DNA of 64,000 bases from assembly GCA_946902875.1 (NCBI GenBank), contig OX336343.1:534754-598753 (forward strand). Reading direction: 5' to 3'. Each line of letters starts with the position of its first letter. The first letter of the stretch is position 1. The notes under the pieces are model-generated. The model did no database searches, was not told the origin of the DNA, and saw nothing but the letters and a program-made list of their open reading frames with translations. This document shows, one piece after another, positions 38,902 to 47,900 of the stretch. The DNA is from Nematopogon swammerdamellus. Its lineage: Eukaryota > Arthropoda > Insecta > Lepidoptera > Adelidae. Both the position numbers and the translations under genes were made by a program.

Positions 38902-41900
38902 AATCCGGTATGGGTGGCTGAGTCAGAGGGGCCAAAGCACATGCTCTGACTAGCCAATGTCACCTCCGAGAAGGTAGGTGCCATACCGGAGACTTCCCTG
39001 GATTGCTGGCTATACTGGACTAGAGGAGAACACAACCGAGGTTGCTATGCGGCCATCTTACATCCAGTACGGTGGTACCAACCCAGTCGGCTACAATTTG
39101 AGCCTACCACCTAGTAAGGGGCAAGGGAAGGGACCTACAGTTTTACACCGCTCTCGCTGAGTGGTTGTGTCAAGGGCCAGATACAGAAGGCAGCCCTGCT
39201 CGACACTGCACGCATCGTCCGGAGGTTCCTCTCTTTGGGACCCGACCATCGGTAGCTTGGGCTCGCCCCGCCGCCGGTGGTGGAAACTCCATTTGTTTTT
39301 GTATTAATTTTAGATTTTAAGTTTGTAAATATTATGTAAAATTATTAATATAAAAAAAAATGTGTAAATAAATGGATGAAAGATAATAATGTTTTTGTGA
39401 GGAATAAAATGGAGCCCACTTAACAGATATTTATTTTTGGGCTTCCCTTGTCAACTATGTAAATATGAGACTACACTGTGTGTGGGTGTGGGTGTACGTA
39501 CGTCGTACAACAAAGCTGACTCAGTTTGCGGCTGCATCGGTGGGTCGGCGCAGGTGAGCACGGTGAACTCTACGCGGGAGGGCACGCTGCCGCTGCTGGG
39601 CGGGCTGGCGGGGTCTGAGCACCAGGCGCGGCGCGTGCCCTGCTTCCCGCTGTGGTGCTGCGTGCGCGCCGCCGGACACGCCGCCCTCGTGCGCAAGCTC
39701 AGCGCCGCCTTCCACTCGTGCTACCTGCTGCACAGCCTCCTCGCCGACATGCCCGCCGTCAGGATATTGGTGAGCGACATCGGCTGACTCACACTCGGCT
39801 AGGGCACTTGAGGGTCAGTCAGTCAGTCAGCGTGTAAGCGTCCACTGCTGTCCGCTCCAATTTTCTTCCAGTCCTCCCGGCCTTTACCGGTACAGAACCA
39901 CTGCTTTCCGCCGACGTAGAGAGCGTTCCAACTAAAAGTTCCCTTCGCCGTTGTGTTGGCTCCACTGTCAGTGCTTAAATTCGTGTTGCCAGACTGTGAA
40001 GATTATATTACCTAATAATGTAATCGGTATTTACCGTACAAAAAATACGGTAAATACTGATAATTACGGGTAAATCTGTACACATAGCACCCCTCAACAC
40101 TGTTTTGACAGATAGACAGTGGAGCCAACATAACGGCGAAGGGAACTTTTAGTTGGAACACTCCTTACTTGATGTCGTAGTCCCACCTGGCGGGTGGTCT
40201 TCCCGCACTCCGTTTTCCTGTCCACGGCCGCCAGTGTAGGACACGGTTACTCCAACGGTCGGCGTCTCTTCGGCTGACGTGCCCAGCCCATTGCCACTTG
40301 AGCTTAGCCACCCGGTATCCAATATCGACTATACTTGAGGGTGTTGTGTTGTATTTTTTATTGATCATTCTTAAGGCAGTTAGACTGCGCTCGAATTTTT
40401 CACAATTTGTTCTATCCGGTTCGATTACACCCACGAAGAAGAACCGGCAAGAAACATCGCAGGGTATTTTTTTTTTAATAAATATTATTACAAGTACTTT
40501 AGTGACTAGCCACATAATAACAACGCTTACAGTCTATCGAAAACACAACTTGAGAGCAAGATTAACAATTCTGCTGAAAGATCTGACTACAAAGTCTGTC
40601 TCCACAAAGCGCGACATGTGGCGCCGAGCCACCCATAAGGTGTCTAATGACGCCCATGGACACTCGGTTCGTTTGCGGGGGTTGCGAATGCCATGCCGGC
40701 CTGACAGGTGCCTATTCATGCCTCTCTTGAAGGACCCGATACTGTACTGGGGGAGAAATATGTGGTCAGGGAGAGCGTTCCAGAGTTCACCAGTTCAGTG
40801 GAGGAAAGCTCTGCAGGACCGATTGGTACTCATCCGTGGTAAGTTCGGCGTATAGGGATGCAATCCCTGCCCAGTGCACGTTGTGAGGAGGTGGAAAGGG
40901 GACGGCGGGATCGCGTTTAACAGCTCCTCCGAGTATTCCTCATGGAATAAGCGATAGAACACACTTAAAGCGCCGACATCCCTACAGAGTTGCAGTGGTT
41001 CTAGATCGCAGTGCACGTTGGATTGTTGCCGACACTTTAATCTGTGACCTAAGACCTAAATGACGCCGGCTTTGAGACTCGGGGCTCAGGGCTGACGACT
41101 TGGTTATTGTAGTGGTAGACAAGTGCCTGGACACAATATTCAACCTATTGCAAAGGGCCCTACTCAAAGTAAAAAGATGGGTTACAAGCTATCCGTTAAT
41201 GCCGATAAAACGGTAATAGTTGCCTTTACCCGCAAAAGAAAGCTGGAGAAGCTTAAAGAACCAACACTTTTCGGTAAAACTACAACTATTTTCCAGTGAG
41301 GTTAAATATCTAGGAGTTACTCTCAGTGTAGCCGACACGACCAAAGGGAAACACCGACGTTGCACCAAGGTGTGATGCGCTGACGTTGTGGGTGCTGTAG
41401 GTGATTTATCCAACCGCGTAACGTTCCATAATCAACACCAAAAAATACCAACATCTAATTAAGTTTGCGAACTTTAAGTTTGTACGTGTTTGTCACTAGC
41501 TTCAGAGATACGCACGGTAGAAGCTCTGACAGAACGGCGGCAGATTTAATTTTGTTTTGTTTTTATTTTTAGAGCAAAACGCCTGGTGGAGAGGGGGGCG
41601 CGATTAGTTTAAACGACTTGACAACGAAACCTATTGATATATCGGTAAGTTCAAATGAAGTGTTAATTCTCCTATTTAATGTGTTAATGTTTGTGAAACC
41701 CCAGTTATAGTAAACTTTCTTCTTTTCTTGATTATAAAATCGGGCAGGGGACTGTTCGTCTGTCATGTATTTTTTTTTTTTGAAAGCGCAACATGTGGCG
41801 CCGAGCCGCCCATAAGGTGTCTATCGACGCCCATGGAGATTAGGTCGTATGCGGGGGTTGCGAATGCCATGCCGGCCTCACAGGTGCCCATTTACTGGTT

Positions 41901-44900
41901 CTGTAGAGGAAAGATCTGCAGAATCGATTGGTACACATCCGTGGTATTTCCAGCATGTAGGGATACAATCCCTGCCCAGTGCGCGTGGTGCGGAGGTGGA
42001 AAGGAAAGGTATGATGGTAAATACATGGTAAATATGTACACCCGAGGTGATAAATCTGGAATATGAAGCTCAAGTCTTTTGCTGCTATATTTCACTGTAT
42101 TAATCGACTCTCACACATCCAAAGGTTCACTGGAAGAAGGAATTGACTGGAAAGAAATCTTTGTAAGGAATAAGTTCGCCTTTCAGAGCTCAGGTGGCTG
42201 GGGTAACATCACCTGGCGTCAACATACAACGGACCGTCTTTAGGTCTCAGTCCAGAGAATACCGAAATAATTGGTGTTGTGCCTCAAGGGCACTGGTAAA
42301 TTACATCACAACACCGGCGCACCACGTTATGCAAAGTATTCGGACAAGATAACTATCGAGCAGCAAGTAAGGCATGAAGACCCACCTGCTGGATGACTCG
42401 GTGGAAGGACTGTGCCATGGTGAGTGGTGGCTGGCCTGTCGCCCTTTAGCGCGGGATCTTGTCCTTATCCCTTAGTCGGCTTTTACGACATGCACAGGGA
42501 GAGATGCAGTGTGGCTATTAACCTCTGACGTGTCGGCGGGACAGCATATGTCCCGGCGACGCGGGCGACCTTCGGCATTGCAATACACACTCTTTTAATA
42601 TGGGGACAAGGCTCAATTATACTTCTAAAAAAAGGTGAAGTTATGCTCTTCCCGAAATGATTCCCTTTGTCGCCAAGCTAGAGCACAGAGCAGAAATCTA
42701 TTCAGTTGTTTCGAGCAGTGGCGACGAACGTTTAAGATCGCGCGCGAATTATGACCCCGTGACCGTGACCCCGCCCCGATTATAAATTATTTTTGGTGTT
42801 TTTAGTCATTAGTTTATTGTCTTTGTGTATAAATTCGAAAGAATACAACATTTATGAAGTGAATGTGTTATTATTGGAAGTTTTTATCCATTGGCGAGTG
42901 TGTAAAATCGAAACAAAACATAACCTCACTATATTTGGTAAGTGAAATGTTCGTGCAATGTTCAACTCACATTTTGGAATCAAAACAAAAGTCAGAGCAC
43001 TAAAAGTATAGATCCATTTGTAGCACATTTTGTAAGGATTACAACCATGCTAAATTTGCAATAGGCAAAAAAAAATATTTTCCTAAAAAAGTGTTTTTCT
43101 TCTTGCGCAATAGGGAGGCAGTACGCGCGCGGCGCCGACATTCGAAGGGTGTCCGTACCACACGGTGCAATTATAACATTTGTCAACAACATTGTGTCGG
43201 TCCGTCGACAGCTGCTACTGGAGGTGGTGGTGCCGTGCGTGGTGTTCCAGTTCGCGCCGCCCGCGCCCGACGGCACCGCGCTGCCCACGCGCATACCCCC
43301 CTACTACGACAAGCTCAACTCGTGGCTCGGTCAGATCCTGCAGCGAGAGGTCGAACAGGTTACCCATCTCCACCAGCACTCTCATCCCCTATTTTTTTTT
43401 TTTATGTTAACTGACACGGTTGGCTACATCACCTACAACATCCGTGATGTCAGCCCATAACACCGGGTGAACTTGGTGCCACGTCATTGCCTCCCTTCGG
43501 TCGTTCCGGCTACACTGAACTCAGAAAACACAAACTATTTACATAGCCGTTTCGACCGACCTTTCATTCAGTGCGGTGGTACTAACCCGGGCGGGTTAAA
43601 CCGTACCACCTAGTAATGTCTATGTCTCTCTCTCTCTCTCTCTCTCTTGTGATGTCGTCTGGTTACGAGATTTACTAATGCTAGGCGCTTAGTAAAACCA
43701 CATGTGGATTTTTTAAGAAGTGATAACTAGACCAATCTAAAGGCTAAAAACGAATGTAAAATAGAGAACAATTCTTTGTCTATCGATTACACGTTTTTTG
43801 TTGTAAAATTTTATCATTTTCTATACAGACTATGCGGTAACCAAATATCGATTTTTTCTTCCGCGTGGACTTTAAAGACTTGATCTCAGAAACAAAAGAG
43901 AATTTGAATGAAATTTTTATAGCAAAATGACGCCATTTGTTATATCTATCGATCAACGCTTTTCAAAGTTCTAATGCGAAGGATTGCAATTTATTAAAAA
44001 CCCCCTTATGAAAACTACTACGCCATTGGCTTTACTAGGCGCCTTAAAACAACAAATTTCTATCAGAATATAGTTTTATGAAAACTAAAAAGAGTTCTGT
44101 CCCTATTGCTCGGCCGTGTGGAATGCCTTTTTTTATTTTATATGGCATTATTAATTTGTAAACTTTGCCTTGCCAAAGCCGGCCAATGTTGGTGTGAGAA
44201 ACAGAGATGCAGCATTATTACCACAGTAGCACGCACGTATAACAGCTCATTAGCGGATATTGATATATTCTATCTCTCGAGGTCTATATTTAGAAAGAGA
44301 ACTACCAAAATTATTCTTACGAACGAATGAACATTCGTCGTTGAGATTCCGAAACCTCGTTTCTCAAAAAAAAAAATTTTTTTTTCATAATGTGTTCCTC
44401 GAAATCATAGCGCATAGGTCACTTTTACTCGTATCTCAATACGATACGTATTAACAAAGATATAAAGAAAACGAATAACTCGTATCTCAAAACACCATAC
44501 AAAAAAAAAAAAATTTAAACACGAAGCCTCGTATCTTGTTTTAAAAACACAAAACCTAAGAAATACCTTTAATGAGTGTGCACGGTAAGGTTTCTTTTGA
44601 TATTATCTACAACTTTCGGAAGAACAGTTTTCATGCTTTCTAATGAAATTTCGAAATAAAAGGGTTTTTTGCTCTCCTGAAAAATCCCGATTTTTTAGAT
44701 ACAAGTTTATTGAATCTCAACGACGATTCTTTTGTATCTTTTTCTTTTTTATGCAATTACCCGCTCAATCACACACACACACACATACACACACACACAC
44801 ATACACCCTCACAAACCCTGAGAAACCCTCACACACTACACTCGCTCGCACTCTCATCCCCATATACACATAGTGGTGGGTTGAAGGACCTTGCCAAGGT

Positions 44901-47900
44901 GAGGGCATGGTATGTTGTCATTATCTCTTAGTCACCATTTATAACACAGACGGGGATAGATGCATAGTGACAGCGCAGTGTTATGCAGATAATGGTGGAT
45001 ATATGCGAGACGGAGCAGTACGGTGCGGTGATCCGGTACTGCCCGCTGGAGAGCTCCGCGGAGGGCTGGAGCGACGAGCCGCTGTCGCGGGAGCAGCTCG
45101 CCGCGGTCGCCGAGTGCCTGCAGCAGCAGCTGGACATACTGCGCGCGACCGTCGCGCTCAAGGAGACTTTCGCAGCCATGGTGCACCACAATCCCGTCCT
45201 CAGGCTCGTCGACATTCCCGGCTGGGCAGGTCAGGATGTTTATACAACATGTGCAAGTCGATACTATCATTTAGTTCTCTTATTACATTTTGTTTATAGA
45301 CGTCCGGAGGTATCAACCTTGTGGTTACAAAATCCAGACGTCTACGCCTGCACTCTTGCAAGTACAGTGATCATGTATGCCAGATCGAGGCCCCATAGCT
45401 GTACCGTCTTCCGAAAAAATCCCATGGGAAACACAGCTGTGACCTTTCCCCGGCCGATCCGAGCCACCACCCGTCTACCCGAAGGAACCCCCGACCGAAG
45501 CCGAGAGCCGGGGGTGAAGCCTTCACTGCCACTTGGGTCCGCACCCTATCCAACCACAGCCTGTGCCCATGGCCTCAGCGTTTTGTTCTAGCTGCAGCTT
45601 TTGTTTTCACCAGCTATGTATATGCGTGGAAGTGCATATGACCACCACCTAATGTGTACCGGGGATCCACCGGTCTCGAAGAACTTATAGCGTCTTTGAC
45701 TCGTGAGAAATCCAACCCACATCCACATATAAGTGTGTGTTGCACCGACATGCTGATCTACCGTATTCGCATGTCTACCAATTCTCCACATTGGTTACGG
45801 AGTTCTAAGTGGCTCACCACTCGCACCTTTCGCTACTTATTCCCGTATTTGATACTTCGAAAGAAGCACCAGGGAATCAACGCTAAACCACAGCGAGACC
45901 AACTCCAGTGTTCCGTACAGAAGCACGAAGCATTCTGGGGCTTTTAACGAACGCTTTTACAACATGTGCAGCGTAGCTCGCAGCTTGCCGAACATATCCG
46001 GGCCCACTGGCAGCAGTCATTGGAAGGAGTCAATCGAGGGTGGGACTAGCGGGTGGCCACATAGCTCTCCAGCTCGCTTCATGTTCCAGCTCGCATCTCG
46101 CAGCTCGACTCATCAACTAGTCTCCGAAAAATGCTAAAGCGACGTCTGCCTGCAGGGCTCGGCGGGGTGCGGTACGTGCCGCTCGGCTGGGAGAGTTTGC
46201 CACCGGAGCAGACGCGCGACGAGCTCAACACACTGAACCGCGCGCTCGTGGACGCGCTCAAGACAACCGACAGCGCCTTCTCCTGCGGCGAGGGCGTCGA
46301 CGGCATGGCCTGCGTCAGGTACCCGCCCTACTTACTCACTAGGCCCCATTGTCCATTGTTTAAGCAGAACCCTCAGCGGCACTTTCTCACCAACAGATAT
46401 AGGTGGTACCGGACCTAGCCCAGAACACGGCGCTCAGCATGATCACGGAAAGTTAAGCATATGGTCGCGGCGCGTGCCGTGCTGGCCGTGTTTCCGGACC
46501 TAACCCGTGTTCGTGTTATGTTGCGAGCACGGCGGGTCCGCTAGGATGTTATTATGCCACTAAATTATGCTATGCTTTGTTTGTCCTCCGGTTGAAGTAC
46601 ATCGTTACTTGAACGGTCGTCGACCCTTTCAGCTGACGTGTGCCCAATCCACTGCCACTTGAGCTTAGCTGCCCGACGAAAGTCTCTTTACACCTTTACT
46701 TCATTGACAAAACGCGCATTGTCCAAGCGAACTTGGATTGTGCCAACGCGGCTTTATTGTTTTATGGTTGGAATAGTCGGTAAGGTAGTGAATGTAGTCG
46801 TGTGGGTGGCGCGGCGGCTCACCGTGTGCGCGCGCGCAGGTTCGGCATGGTGACGGCGGACACGGACGTGGAGGAGCTGCTGGGGCTGGTGGTGTCGGTG
46901 GGCCGCGACGTGGAGGAGCAGAGCAAGGTGCTCGACACCATGACCGAGATCGTCAAGAAAGGTAAGCACTGATCACCTATATACACACGATGTTGTATTG
47001 CAAGAGCAATTACAGTACAACGGTCCTGGGTCGCGTAGTGGACTGTGACTTGATTGTGTGCGCAGGTATCGAGGCGGCGACCGCGGACCTGCAGCGCGAG
47101 TCGGACGAGCGGCTGTGGCAGGAGGGGCTGCTGCGGCGCGTGCCGGTCTTGGGCCGCGCAGTGGACTGTGACTTGATTGTGTGCGCAGGTATCGAGGCGG
47201 CGACCGCGGACCTGCAGCGCGAGTCGGACGAGCGGCTGTGGCAGGAGGGGCTGCTGCGGCGCGTGCCGGTCGTGGGCCGCGCAGTGGACTGTGACTTGAT
47301 TGTGTGCGCAGGTATCGAGGCGGCGACCGCGGACCTGCAGCGCGAGTCGGACGAGCGGCTGTGGCAGGAGGGGCTGCTGCGGCGCGTGCCGGTCTTGGGC
47401 CGCGCAGTGGACTGTGACTTGATTGTGTGCGCAGGTATCGAGGCGGCGACCGCGGACCTGCAGCGCGAGTCGGACGAGCGGCTGTGGCAGGAGGGGCTGC
47501 TGCGGCGCGTGCCGGTCGTGGGCCGCGCAGTGGACTGTGACTTGATTGTGTGCGCAGGTATCGAGGCGGCGACCGCGGACCTGCAGCGCGAGTCGGACGA
47601 GCGGCTGTGGCAGGAGGGGCTGCTGCGGCGCGTGCCGGTCGTGGGCCGCGCAGTGGACTGTGACTTGATTGTGTGCGCAGGTATCGAGGCGGCGACCGCG
47701 GACCTGCAGCGCGAGTCGGACGAGCGGCTGTGGCAGGAGGGGCTGCTGCGGCGCGTGCCGGTCGTGGGTCGCGTAGTGGACTGGTGGTCGCCGCCGCCCG
47801 CGGTCGGCCTGCGCGGACGCTGCCTACACCTCAGCCAGGGCACCGTCGAGTCCACAGAGAACATCTACAAGTGAGTCCTTTCAGTACAACAGAAAGTACA

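Noticed and set aside
47010..47864. 284-codon antisense open frame over the exon 15 array
   Set aside because: The 123-bp period is a multiple of three, so any open unit stays open. The sense strand matches PDXDC1; the antisense has low-complexity Ser/Arg composition.
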